A stretch of 9,069 bases of DNA from Acidobacteriota bacterium (GCA_021780095.1 JAJXZK010000286.1:1-9069); one strand, 5' to 3'. Numbered from the stretch's first letter, positions 1-7,543 are shown. A program made the numbers and translations. Notes: generated from the letters alone by a model not told the origin.

Positions 1-1086
1 GCGACAATGGCGTCCAATCCTGACATGGGAAAAAAGAATGCTCGAGTCCACTTCCCCATAGGAGTTTACGCGGACATCGTGCGACAAAACACTGTTGCGC
101 ACGGTGGCGCCGGAAACGATGCAGCCGGCAGAAATGACGGTATTGATAGCCATGCCGGTACGTCCCGGTTCGCCAAAAACAAATTTCGCCGGCGGATATT
201 GCAGCGGACGGGTCCGCATCGGCCAGCTTTGATCGTAGAGGTTGAACACTGGGGTCACCGAAGCCACGTCCATATTTGCGTCGTAATAGGCGTCGAGCGT
301 TCCCACGTCCCGCCAGTACAGAGCCTCCTGCTTGTTCTCATCAACAAAATTAAACGCGTACATTTTGTACTGACCCAGCATTGTCGGAAGAATATTGTGC
401 CCGAAATCGTGCTGCGAATTGGGATCTTCGGCGTCGCGGATCAAGGCCGGCAGCAGTGCATCCGTATTGAAAAGATAAATACCCATCGACGCATCGACCT
501 TGTCCTGATTGAAAGGCGAGCGCATATTGGTTTGCTGAGGCTTCTCCTGGAAGCCGGTCACTTCTCCGGTTCGCGACACCTCGACCACGCCGAAACGCGA
601 CACTTCCGATGGATCGATGGCCAGCGTCGCCAGCGTGACATCGGCCCCCGAATCGAGGTGCTGCTGCACCATGCGGCCGTAGTTCATCTTGTAAATGTGG
701 TCGCCGGAAAGCAGCAGGACTCGCTTGGGCTGTTCGCTGCCGATCGAATAGATATTCTGATACACCGCGTCCGCTGTCCCCATATACCAATTCGAGCTGA
801 CCCGCTGCATCGGTGGCAGAATTTCAATGAATTCACCCAGCTCAGTAGCCACCACAGAACCCCAGCCTTCGCGGATATGTCTGTTCAGAGAAAGCGCCTT
901 GTATTGCGTTAGGATGTAAATCCGGCGAAGGTCGGAATTAATGCAGTTGGAGAGTGTGATGTCGATGATGCGATAATTACCGCCGAATGGAACAGCCGGC
1001 TTGGCACGATCGCGAGTCAGCGGATAGAGCCGCTCGCCGGCCCCGCCCGCCAGAAGAACTCCCAAGGTGTCTTTCATCGATGGCAT
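1..1086 (-). CDS. glgC: Glucose-1-phosphate adenylyltransferase (ADP-glucose pyrophosphorylase), 3' end cut by window edge
   Basis: This enzyme makes ADP-glucose from ATP and glucose-1-phosphate, the committed step of bacterial glycogen synthesis, in the cytoplasm. The visible part is 362 codons reading exactly to base 1. Family members run to roughly 410-430 residues, so the last 50-65 are missing. Visible motifs are the N-terminal nucleotidyltransferase loop LLAGGAGERLYPLTRDRAKP (residues 11-30), FGGNYRIIDITLSNC (34-48), WYMGTADAVYQN, SGDHIYKMNYGRM with D129 matching the E. coli catalytic Asp, and FQEKP with K182 matching the glucose-1-phosphate lysine. From about residue 290 the sequence becomes the start of the left-handed beta-helix domain (AINTVISAGCIVSGATVRNS). 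ATG at 1086 is preferred over ATG at 1077 because AGGACAGG lies 9 nt upstream. E. coli Lys39, which binds fructose-1,6-bisphosphate, aligns with Asp26 here, so activator control may differ. The identity is secure. Confidence 0.96.
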   Translation of the reverse strand, partial: MPSMKDTLGVLLAGGAGERLYPLTRDRAKPAVPFGGNYRIIDITLSNCINSDLRRIYILTQYKALSLNRHIREGWGSVVATELGEFIEILPPMQRVSSNWYMGTADAVYQNIYSIGSEQPKRVLLLSGDHIYKMNYGRMVQQHLDSGADVTLATLAIDPSEVSRFGVVEVSRTGEVTGFQEKPQQTNMRSPFNQDKVDASMGIYLFNTDALLPALIRDAEDPNSQHDFGHNILPTMLGQYKMYAFNFVDENKQEALYWRDVGTLDAYYDANMDVASVTPVFNLYDQSWPMRTRPLQYPPAKFVFGEPGRTGMAINTVISAGCIVSGATVRNSVLSHDVRVNSYGEVDSSILFSHVRIGRHCR

Positions 1087-1125
1087 TTGATTTTGCCTGT
1101 CCTGCCGAAAAAGCGATTCGTTGCG

Positions 1126-1153
1126 AGTATACCAATCCGTGCGGACTTGTCAT
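1126..1153 (-). promoter_or_regulatory. Sigma-70-type promoter of glgC
   Basis: Read on the minus strand, ATGACA (1153-1148) matches five of six bases of the -35 consensus. A 16-nt spacer follows, then TATACT (1131-1126), which matches five of six of the -10 consensus and is preceded by TGG, an extended -10 feature. The -10 box lies about 40 nt before the glgC ATG. This is the best promoter in the window. It is a consensus match only, and acidobacterial consensus sequences may differ. Confidence 0.65.
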
Positions 1154-1170
1154 TTCAGTTGGCTGAAATG
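1151..1170. promoter_or_regulatory. Perfect 8-bp inverted repeat overlapping the glgC -35 box (possible operator)
   Basis: CATTTCAG (1151-1158) and CTGAAATG (1163-1170) are exact reverse complements separated by TTGG. The left arm shares three bases (1151-1153) with the glgC -35 hexamer. The position suits a repressor or activator site. The short loop would also allow a small hairpin, but no T-run follows, so a terminator role is unlikely. Operator function is inference. Confidence 0.4.
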
Positions 1171-1308
1171 TCGCGCGTGCAAGATGCGGTGAAATGTTGC
1201 TGATACGTAGGATGCAGCGTAGCGACTTCTCAGTAATGCCGACAAAAATAGTTCGATGCGACAATAAATTGAGATGCGCTTTCAATCCACGCTTCGACCG
1301 CGAACACA

Positions 1309-3297
1309 ATGCTGCAGCTAACCCGCGCCGGCAAACGCTTCGGCCACAAACTTCTGTTTGAAAAAATCGACTGGCAGATCACTCCAGGAGAGCGCACCGG
1401 GCTGGTCGGCGGCAACGGCACAGGCAAATCGACGCTGCTGCGAATCCTGGCGGGTCTTGACTCATTGGACGATGGTTCCATGGAGTCGACGGGCGGCATG
1501 ACCTTCGGCTACCTGCCGCAGGATGGCCTGCAATTGCAGGGACGCTCCGTTTTCGACGAATGCTTGTCGGCCTTTGCCAAGACCCAGGCGCTCGAGCACA
1601 AAATTCAACGCCTGCATTCGCAGCTGGCGGACCTGCCGCCTCACTCCGGCGAATATGCCGCCGTCATCGAGCAATTGACGCGAAGCGACGCCGAATTTCA
1701 CGCGCTGGATGGCTACACCATCGAGGCGCGCGTCGGCACCGTGTTGTCCGGCCTTGGCTTTTCCAAAGAAGACTGGCAGCGCAAAACGGAAGAATTTTCC
1801 GGCGGCTGGCAGATGCGAATCGCCCTGGCCAAGCTGCTGCTGGAAAAACCCGATCTGCTGTTGCTCGACGAGCCTACGAATCACCTGGACCTGGAAGCAA
1901 GGAATTGGCTGGAAGGCTATCTCCACGCCTATCCGCATGCCTACGTCCTGGTCTCGCACGACCGATTCTTCCTGGATATCGCAACCGACAAAATTGTCGA
2001 GTTGTGGAATCACCGCCTGTACAGCTATACCGGAAATTACGAAAAGTATTTGCAGCAGAAAGCCGAGCGGCAGGTCCAGTTGGAGGCCGCGTATCGTCAC
2101 CAGCGCGAGCACATTGAACATTTGGAATCGTTCATCACTCGCTTTCGAGCACAAGCCACCAAAGCTCGCCAGGTGCAAAGCCGGGTGAAGGAACTGGAGC
2201 GGATCGAGCGCATCGAATTGCCGCCTGCGGAAACTGAAATTCACTTCACCTTTCCGCAGCCGCCAGCCAGCGGACGTACCGTCGCCGAGGTGCAACAAAT
2301 CAGCAAAAGCTACGGTGCGAAGGAAGTATTTTCCGGCGTGCAGCTCACCATCGAGCGCGGCGAGCGCATCGCCCTGGTGGGGCCGAATGGCGCTGGAAAA
2401 TCGACCCTGATTCGTCTGCTGGCAGCGATGGACGACCCCACGACCGGCCAGCTTCGCCTGGGACACAATGTTGTGCTGCAGTATTTCGCCCAGGACCAGT
2501 ACAAGGAACTGGACGCCGACGCCCGCATGCTCGACGACCTCGGCCGCAGCGCCCCCAGAATTCCCCAGACCGAATTACGAAGCCTGCTGGGATGCTTTCT
2601 CTTTTCCGGCGAGGATGTGTTCAAGCCACTCGGCGTTCTTTCCGGCGGCGAACGCAACCGCTACGCCCTGGCACGCCTGCTGGTGAGTCCGGCAAATTTT
2701 CTTCTGCTGGATGAACCGACGAATCACCTGGACATGCGCGCCAAAGAAGTTCTACTGGAAGCCATTCGGAATTTTACTGGGACCGTCGTGTTCGTCTCGC
2801 ACGATCGCGCCTTTATCGATGCGCTGGCCACGCGCGTTTTTGAAATTCGCGATGGCGCCGTGCATGTCTATACCGGAAACTACGAAGATTATCTATGGCA
2901 GATATCGCGGCAGGCAGAAACGGCCGCAAAAACTTCTTCTGCAGCGGATGGAAAGAAGTCGAATGAAAATTCTCCGCTCGTGGCGCCATCCGACTCTTCG
3001 CCAAACCGCCCGTCCGAGGAAAACGCCGCCGTCAAACGCGTCAACCGCATCAATCCCATTCGCCTGCGGCAGATGCAGGACCGCTGCAGCACCCTGGAAG
3101 AAGAAATTCCTCGTATCGAAGCGGCCATACAAACCACCGAAGAGCAGTTGGCCGTGTATGTTTCTGCCGAACACTACCAGTCGCAGCAGAACCAACTCGA
3201 CCAGATGCGCGCCGACCATGCATCCATGCTGACCGAATGGGAAGAATTGGTCGTGCAGCTTGAGGAACAGGCCGCGATTTCTTCCTCCACCCCTTAG
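1309..3297 (+). CDS. ABC-F family ATPase, YheS/Uup-like (ribosome-associated)
   Basis: This is a soluble tandem ABC ATPase with no membrane segments. ABC-F proteins bind the ribosomal E site and act on stalled or difficult translation; some give antibiotic protection. Domain 1 has Walker A GGNGTGKST (34-42), signature SGGWQMR (164-170), and Walker B LLLLDEPTNHLD with catalytic Glu188. The inter-domain linker includes FITRFRAQATKARQVQSR (275-292), close to the YheS form FRAKATKAKQAQSR. Domain 2 has GPNGAGKST (358-366), SGGERNR (445-451) and LLLDEPTNHLD with Glu469. A hydrophilic Ser/Asn/Lys spacer (about 540-575) leads to a charged, probably coiled-coil C-terminus (about 575-655). The 662-residue length fits YheS and Uup (about 635). 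ATG 1309 is the only start after an in-frame TGA at 1270-1272, yet it lacks a clear Shine-Dalgarno sequence. A resistance-type role cannot be excluded, but the housekeeping YheS-like assignment is favoured. Confidence 0.92.
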   Translation: MLQLTRAGKRFGHKLLFEKIDWQITPGERTGLVGGNGTGKSTLLRILAGLDSLDDGSMESTGGMTFGYLPQDGLQLQGRSVFDECLSAFAKTQALEHKIQRLHSQLADLPPHSGEYAAVIEQLTRSDAEFHALDGYTIEARVGTVLSGLGFSKEDWQRKTEEFSGGWQMRIALAKLLLEKPDLLLLDEPTNHLDLEARNWLEGYLHAYPHAYVLVSHDRFFLDIATDKIVELWNHRLYSYTGNYEKYLQQKAERQVQLEAAYRHQREHIEHLESFITRFRAQATKARQVQSRVKELERIERIELPPAETEIHFTFPQPPASGRTVAEVQQISKSYGAKEVFSGVQLTIERGERIALVGPNGAGKSTLIRLLAAMDDPTTGQLRLGHNVVLQYFAQDQYKELDADARMLDDLGRSAPRIPQTELRSLLGCFLFSGEDVFKPLGVLSGGERNRYALARLLVSPANFLLLDEPTNHLDMRAKEVLLEAIRNFTGTVVFVSHDRAFIDALATRVFEIRDGAVHVYTGNYEDYLWQISRQAETAAKTSSAADGKKSNENSPLVAPSDSSPNRPSEENAAVKRVNRINPIRLRQMQDRCSTLEEEIPRIEAAIQTTEEQLAVYVSAEHYQSQQNQLDQMRADHASMLTEWEELVVQLEEQAAISSSTP

Positions 3298-3322
3298 GAA
3301 AGTGCCTGCTCGCTCCTGCATA

Positions 3323-6133
3323 ATGCAAGTACGTATGGACCTTTTGTGGAAGCCGGAAAACTGGGCGGAGCGCCTGGAAGAATTGCAATCGTTCGATCCG
3401 GAGCGCAAGGAAACTCCCCTGCGCCGCGACGTTCGCTCGCTTGGAACATTGCTGGGCCGCGTACTTCGCGAGCAGGCGGGAGATGCGCTGTTTCATGCCG
3501 TGGAGGATTTGCGTCGCATCACCACCGATGGCCGCGAAGCGCGTTCGCAAGGCGACGCGAAGAAGGCCGATTTTCTGCTGATGGAAGCGATTGCCCGCAT
3601 CGCCACCTGCAATACCGGATTCGCGGAACAACTGACACGCGCCTTTGCGTTCTATTTTGAACTGATCAACCTTGCAGAGACCAATCACCGCAAGCGTCGT
3701 CGTCGCGCCCATCGCCTGCTTGGAAGTCAAAGGCCGCCGCAGCCCGGAGAGATGCGCGGCACTCTTCGACGCATGCGCGAGGCTGGCATCACCGCCAGCG
3801 AAGCCATGGGCTTCCTCGCGAAAATTTGCGTCATCCCAGTGTTCACCGCCCATCCGACCGAGGTCGCGCGGCGTTCCGTTCTGTTCAAGCGAAGACGCCT
3901 AGGCGAAACGCTGGAAAGCCTAAATCAAATTCCATTGCAGGACGAGGAACTGGCGGCCCGCGAAGATGACATCCTCGCGGAAATCACGGCGCTATGGCAG
4001 ACCGATGAAGTTCGCAGTCACCGCCCCACGGTGCAGAACGAAATCAAACTTGGCCTGGATTATTACGACATCGCCATCTTCGAAACCCTGCCCCAGCTCT
4101 TCGAGGAAATCGCCGGCGCACTGCGCGACGAGTACGGCTTGGAAATCGAGGCAAATGATTTGCCTCAAATGGTGCGATTCGGTTCCTGGATCGGCGGCGA
4201 CCGCGACGGCAATCCATTTGTGACACCGGAAGTGACATGGCAGGCCATCACCATGGCACGGCGCAAATTGATTGAACATTATTGCGCTCGCATACAGTTG
4301 ATCCTCGACCTTCTCACTCCTTCCATTCAGCGAGTGGGCCTCAGCCCCGCGCTGGAGAAAAAACTGCATAGTTATGCGTCGCAGTTGGAGCGTTCTGGAG
4401 CGGGCATCGATCAACGTTATCCTCATGAGCTGCATCGTCGCTTCGTCTTATGCATTCGCATGCGGCTGGAAGCCGCCGCGCGGGAGCTGCATGATTCGTC
4501 AGCGCCCGTTGGCTTGCCGCCGTATCGCTCCAGCCAGGAATTGCTGGACGACCTTCACTTGGTGCGGAACAGCTTGGCGCAGGAGAAAAGTCTTCGCCTG
4601 GCGCGCGGCCTGATCGATCCGCTGGTCCGCGAAGTGCGTACCTTTGGCCTGCACCTGCATACGCTGGATATTCGCGCGCATGCTCGCCAACTGACGCAGG
4701 CGTTGCGGGAAGTCGAAGAGAACTGCGATCGGAATTCCTCGCAGGAAAACTTCGCCACCCCGCTGTCGCGCGAGACCGCCGACGTTCTAGCCACCTTCCG
4801 CGCGATTGCTCAAATTCAGCGTGAAGAGCCGGTCGAAACCATTCAGCAATACGTCATCAGCGGCGCGACCTCCGCAGAAGATGTGTGGCGCGTGTTGCAC
4901 CTGGCGCGCACCCATGAAGTCTCCTGCATGGCCGGCGAAAATCGCGCGGCCATCCGCGTGGTACCGCTGTTTGAGTCCATTGAGGATTTGCGTGGAGCCG
5001 CTGCCATCTGCCGCGAAATCTGGACCGCGCCCGCGTATCAACCATTGCTTGAATCGTGGCAGCGCCGTCAGGAAGTGATGCTGGGATACTCCGACTCCAA
5101 CAAAGACGGTGGCATGCTGACCAGTACCTGGGAACTATATAAAACGCATCGTGCTCTGTACGCGGTCGCTCGAGAATGCGGCATCGATCTTCGCCTGTTT
5201 CATGGCCGCGGCGGCACAGTCGGTCGCGGGGGCGCACCCACACATCGCGCCATTTATGCCCAGCCCATTGGCGACTTCAACGGGGAAATTCGCATCACCG
5301 AACAGGGCGAGGTCCTGCACTGGAAATACTCTGACGTGGTGCTGGCGGAATGGAACCTGGAGCTGATGGTCGCCGCTTCGCTCGATGCGTTGGCACGTCC
5401 GGAGGCGAATCGTCCAGGCGGTCATCGCACCGGAGAAATGATGCCCGGCTGGGAGGAAGTCTGCGAAGAACTCTCCACCACCGCCTACGGTTTCTATCGC
5501 AACAATATTCCTGAAGATGAAGATGTCCTGCAATATTTCGCCGAAGCCACTCCGGTCAACGAGCTGGAGTTTGCACGCATTGGCTCCCGCCCCGTCCGTC
5601 GCAAGGCCAAAAGCAATTTTTCCGACTTGCGCGCCATTCCCTGGGTCTTCGGCTGGATGCAGAGTCGTCACGGTGTGCCGGGATGGTTCGGCGTCGGGCA
5701 CGCCCTGGAACATTCCATCGCACAAGGCAATCTTCCCATCCTGCAGCACATGATGCGGGAATTTCCCATGTTCATCGACCTCATTCGCAACGTGGAATTG
5801 GCGCTCGCCAAGGCCGACTTTCACATCGCCAAACAATATTCTCTGCTCACAAGCGATCGCGGCATGGGCGATCGAGTCTTCACTCGTCTGGAATCAGAGT
5901 ATGAACGCACCCGCCGCGCGGTGCTGGCCGTCACAGGGCAGAAAGTTCTGCTCGAAACCAATCCGGTCCTCTCGCGTTCCATTCGCGTCAGAAATCCCTA
6001 CGTCGATCCGATGAGCCTGATCCAGGTAGAACTGTTACGGCGCAAGCGAGCCGGCGACACCAGCGATGCCCTGCAGCGCGCCATCGCCGCCACCATCAAC
6101 GGCATCGCCGCCGGCCTCCGCAACACGGGATAA
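3323..6133 (+). CDS. ppc: Phosphoenolpyruvate carboxylase
   Basis: Ppc carboxylates phosphoenolpyruvate with bicarbonate to give oxaloacetate, refilling the TCA cycle; it is a cytoplasmic enzyme, usually tetrameric. From ATG 3323 the protein is 936 residues, within the family range. Visible signatures are FTAHPTE with catalytic His177, GSWIGGDRDGNPFVTPEVT, LDIRAHARQ, the PEP-binding LGYSDSNKDGG (from 587), FHGRGGTVGRGG with His627 and Arg629, RITEQGEVL, and RAIPWVFGWMQSR. The C-terminal tail is AAGLRNTG, where Asn934 matches E. coli Asn881 of the aspartate-inhibitor site. The frame is open back to an ATG at 3260 inside the ABC-F gene, but that would add 21 unlikely residues. ATG 3323 or ATG 3335 (starting MDLLWKPENW) are the realistic starts, and neither has a good Shine-Dalgarno. 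The gap to the ABC-F stop is 25 nt, suggesting co-transcription or translational coupling. Confidence 0.97.
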   Translation: MQVRMDLLWKPENWAERLEELQSFDPERKETPLRRDVRSLGTLLGRVLREQAGDALFHAVEDLRRITTDGREARSQGDAKKADFLLMEAIARIATCNTGFAEQLTRAFAFYFELINLAETNHRKRRRRAHRLLGSQRPPQPGEMRGTLRRMREAGITASEAMGFLAKICVIPVFTAHPTEVARRSVLFKRRRLGETLESLNQIPLQDEELAAREDDILAEITALWQTDEVRSHRPTVQNEIKLGLDYYDIAIFETLPQLFEEIAGALRDEYGLEIEANDLPQMVRFGSWIGGDRDGNPFVTPEVTWQAITMARRKLIEHYCARIQLILDLLTPSIQRVGLSPALEKKLHSYASQLERSGAGIDQRYPHELHRRFVLCIRMRLEAAARELHDSSAPVGLPPYRSSQELLDDLHLVRNSLAQEKSLRLARGLIDPLVREVRTFGLHLHTLDIRAHARQLTQALREVEENCDRNSSQENFATPLSRETADVLATFRAIAQIQREEPVETIQQYVISGATSAEDVWRVLHLARTHEVSCMAGENRAAIRVVPLFESIEDLRGAAAICREIWTAPAYQPLLESWQRRQEVMLGYSDSNKDGGMLTSTWELYKTHRALYAVARECGIDLRLFHGRGGTVGRGGAPTHRAIYAQPIGDFNGEIRITEQGEVLHWKYSDVVLAEWNLELMVAASLDALARPEANRPGGHRTGEMMPGWEEVCEELSTTAYGFYRNNIPEDEDVLQYFAEATPVNELEFARIGSRPVRRKAKSNFSDLRAIPWVFGWMQSRHGVPGWFGVGHALEHSIAQGNLPILQHMMREFPMFIDLIRNVELALAKADFHIAKQYSLLTSDRGMGDRVFTRLESEYERTRRAVLAVTGQKVLLETNPVLSRSIRVRNPYVDPMSLIQVELLRRKRAGDTSDALQRAIAATINGIAAGLRNTG

Positions 6134-6140
6134 AAGCCAA

Positions 6141-6180
6141 GGCCCGAATCGCCGTAGCGGTTCGGGCCTCGTTTGTTTTA
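6141..6180 (+). terminator. Rho-independent terminator of ppc, probably bidirectional
   Basis: A 12-bp stem (6141-6152 with 6157-6168; arms begin GGCCCGAA and end TTCGGGCC, with one T-G wobble) closes a 4-nt CGTA loop. It is followed by the T-rich TCGTTTGTTTTA. It starts 7 nt after the ppc stop. On the minus strand the same stem is followed by TTGGCTTTTAT, so it may also end rpsU transcription, whose stop lies just to its right. This suits the convergent arrangement. Confidence 0.88.
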
Positions 6181-6192
6181 TCGACTGTGTGA

Positions 6193-6393
6193 TTAGTCGG
6201 TCTGTTCCTTGCGAGCCTTCTTACGGTTGCGCTTGCGGGCCAACGCCTGCTTCATGCGCATCTTCTCGCCTGGCTTCATGTAGTACGAGTGCCGCTTGAC
6301 TTCCTTGATGATGTCTTCCTGCTGCACCTTGCGTTTGAACCGGCGCAACGCATTTTCCAGCGGCTCGCCTTCTTGAATCTTGACTTCTGCCAA
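6193..6393 (-). CDS. rpsU: 30S ribosomal protein S21, TTG start
   Basis: S21 is a small basic protein of the 30S subunit that helps mRNA selection at initiation through contact with the anti-Shine-Dalgarno region. The 66-residue product begins with initiator Met (TTG codon) then AEVKIQEGEPLENALRRFKR, the conserved S21 N-terminus, and ends in a Lys/Arg-rich helix (ARKRNRKKARKEQ). The start codon is TTG (bases 6393-6391). The in-frame codons upstream run TGA-TCT-CAT-TTG, so no ATG or GTG start is possible. A run of six G on the minus strand (6410-6405) about 11 nt upstream is the likely ribosome-binding region, rather than a standard GGAGG. The gene is convergent with ppc. No clear promoter was found; TATTCT (6439-6434, minus) is a possible -10 box with no matching -35. 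Confidence 0.95.
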   Translation of the reverse strand: MAEVKIQEGEPLENALRRFKRKVQQEDIIKEVKRHSYYMKPGEKMRMKQALARKRNRKKARKEQTD

Positions 6394-6608
6394 ATGAGAT
6401 CACACCCCCCAACGCTCCGGTTGGACACCCTCTAGAATACCGTAATTCCCCCAGATTCGATACTTCCCCCCCCACCTCTGGTAGTGGGTCAGGTCTTTTC
6501 CATAGGGCATAAGGGAACGGCGTCGACAGGGCTAACCGTTCTTCGTTCCGCCCGAATTTTGTCAATTCCACGCTTGGCGAACAAGCTGCGAACAGCAGAC
6601 AATGGGTC
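6394..6608. other. Divergent intergenic region rpsU / membrane protein
   Basis: This stretch holds the rpsU leader, with its G-run ribosome-binding region, and an 8-C tract (6466-6473) running into a weak hairpin (CCCAC at 6471-6475, GTGGG at 6484-6488). A second small hairpin has GCTTG 6572-6576 and CAAGC 6582-6586 around a GCGAA loop. No tRNA, convincing promoter or conserved small gene is visible. The short open frames here have no recognisable content. Confidence 0.5.
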
Positions 6609-7424
6609 ATGCTTCCTCACTTGTGGCATTTGGTTTGGCAAAGCGTGCTTTACACGCCGTCTATCATATCTCAGAACTGGCTGGGAGTTTTTGTCCCGCT
6701 CTTCATATTCATCGGCAGAGAAATTTTGCGTGTCCGGAAAGAAGGACTGGACACGATGAATTGGAAGGCGATCAGGACTGATTCATATTGGATGATCGGA
6801 GCGTATACATTCTTGTTTGCGTTGGCTGTCATCCACACCGATTATCAGGATCATCAGGATCTGGTAGATGGAATTCGGAAATATCAGCAAAAGAACATTG
6901 CTCTATCTAAAACTTTGACTCCCGAGCTTGAGGGCCAAATACTGGGCGATGTTGCTGGGGAATGGCCAGAGCCTGAGGGCAAGGTTGCCCGAATCGCTTT
7001 CGTGATCAAGATAAAAAACCATGGTGCGCCGAGCGTGGTCGACAATTGGAGAGCGAGAATAACCATTCCAGACGGGAGAGTTATTTTCCCGCCTCCCAAT
7101 ATGGTTACAGCCCCAAGATTGATCTTCCGTTCTCCCAACAGATCGGACCCAGTGGTTCTCTATAACGAAGATTCACTTTTACTAAAGAGCGATCAACTGA
7201 TCCCAACTAATGGACAGACTACCGGCTGGGTGATGTTTCGGCTAGATGGGCTGTCAGTTTCAGATTTGGTCACCGGAACCAAGGTAGAACTTTGGTTTCA
7301 AGACTCGCTGGATAAAGAATATTCATTGGTTCAAACGGCCAGAGTCGACACGATTTCCGGTCCGAACGGGTGGCCTGGAATGAAGGTGCCTACATCGCCA
7401 ATTGGGCCGGAAACCCGGAAATAA
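6609..7424 (+). CDS. Uncharacterised two-helix membrane protein with C-terminal beta-rich domain
   Basis: I do not recognise a named family. From ATG 6609 the product is 271 residues. Two hydrophobic segments, about 24-40 (WLGVFVPLFIFIGREIL) and 60-76 (YWMIGAYTFLFALAVIH), flank a basic loop (RVRKEG, WKAIR). By the positive-inside rule that loop is cytoplasmic and the C-terminus lies outside. Residues about 78-100 are polar and probably helical. From about 115 onward the sequence alternates in a beta-strand style (IAFVIKIKNHGAPSVVDNWR, GWVMFRLDGL, VELWFQDS), suggestive of an Ig-like fold but unproven. ATG 6609 has no Shine-Dalgarno. An in-frame ATG at 6756 has GAAGGA 9 nt upstream and would give a 222-residue single-helix form. 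Base use is visibly more AT-rich than ppc, which could mean acquisition. It stands alone, divergent from rpsU. Confidence 0.75.
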   Translation: MLPHLWHLVWQSVLYTPSIISQNWLGVFVPLFIFIGREILRVRKEGLDTMNWKAIRTDSYWMIGAYTFLFALAVIHTDYQDHQDLVDGIRKYQQKNIALSKTLTPELEGQILGDVAGEWPEPEGKVARIAFVIKIKNHGAPSVVDNWRARITIPDGRVIFPPPNMVTAPRLIFRSPNRSDPVVLYNEDSLLLKSDQLIPTNGQTTGWVMFRLDGLSVSDLVTGTKVELWFQDSLDKEYSLVQTARVDTISGPNGWPGMKVPTSPIGPETRK

Positions 7425-7473
7425 GCCGGTGAAACAAGAACAGCCGGACGCCGCATGCAAACCCGCCGGGTGC

Positions 7474-7504
7474 CCCATCCAAGCCCTCAGTTGGCTTGGG
7501 TGGG
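7474..7504 (+). repeat. Intergenic hairpin repeat, copy 1
   Basis: CCCATCCAAGCC (7474-7485) pairs over 12 bp with GGCTTGGGTGGG (7493-7504) around a 7-nt loop, with one T-G wobble at the fifth pair. It is preceded by GGGTGC. No T-run follows, so it is not a standard terminator. It is about 50 nt after the membrane protein's stop. Confidence 0.75.
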
Positions 7505-7543
7505 AGGGGAAGCGAAACTCAAACTGAAATTTACGCTGGTTGC

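Larger units (their letters stand above)
1087..1308. other. Divergent intergenic region glgC / ABC-F
   Basis: These 222 bases carry the glgC promoter and palindrome at the glgC side. They also hold two direct copies of TGAAATGTYGC at 1164-1174 and 1190-1200. I see no convincing promoter for the rightward ABC-F gene. TTGCTG at 1198-1203 resembles a -35 box but has only a poor -10 partner (TAGCGA) after 17 nt. No RNA gene is apparent. Confidence 0.6.

Noticed and set aside
7..912. Long plus-strand open frame (301 codons) opposite glgC
   Set aside because: It is antisense to a clear GlgC coding sequence; its His/Arg-rich translation has no family features and is explained by the codon pattern of the real gene.
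1462..2466. Long minus-strand open frame (334 codons) opposite the ABC-F gene
   Set aside because: It is fully antisense to both ATPase domains of a well-marked ABC-F protein and shows no motif of its own.
3050..3853. Minus-strand open frame (267 codons) across the ABC-F/ppc junction
   Set aside because: It overlaps two confident genes on the opposite strand and has no recognisable domain.
6400..6608. tRNA or other structured RNA gene in the rpsU leader region
   Set aside because: No cloverleaf, T-arm consensus or conserved RNA pattern could be found; the hairpins there are only 5 bp long.
6221..6610. Minus-strand open frame (129 codons) overlapping rpsU and its leader
   Set aside because: It overlaps rpsU in a different frame on the same strand; its sequence lacks S21 or other features.
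6602..6760. ATG at 6602 as a start in another frame for the membrane protein region
   Set aside because: It is out of frame with the hydrophobic-segment frame and yields no sensible protein.
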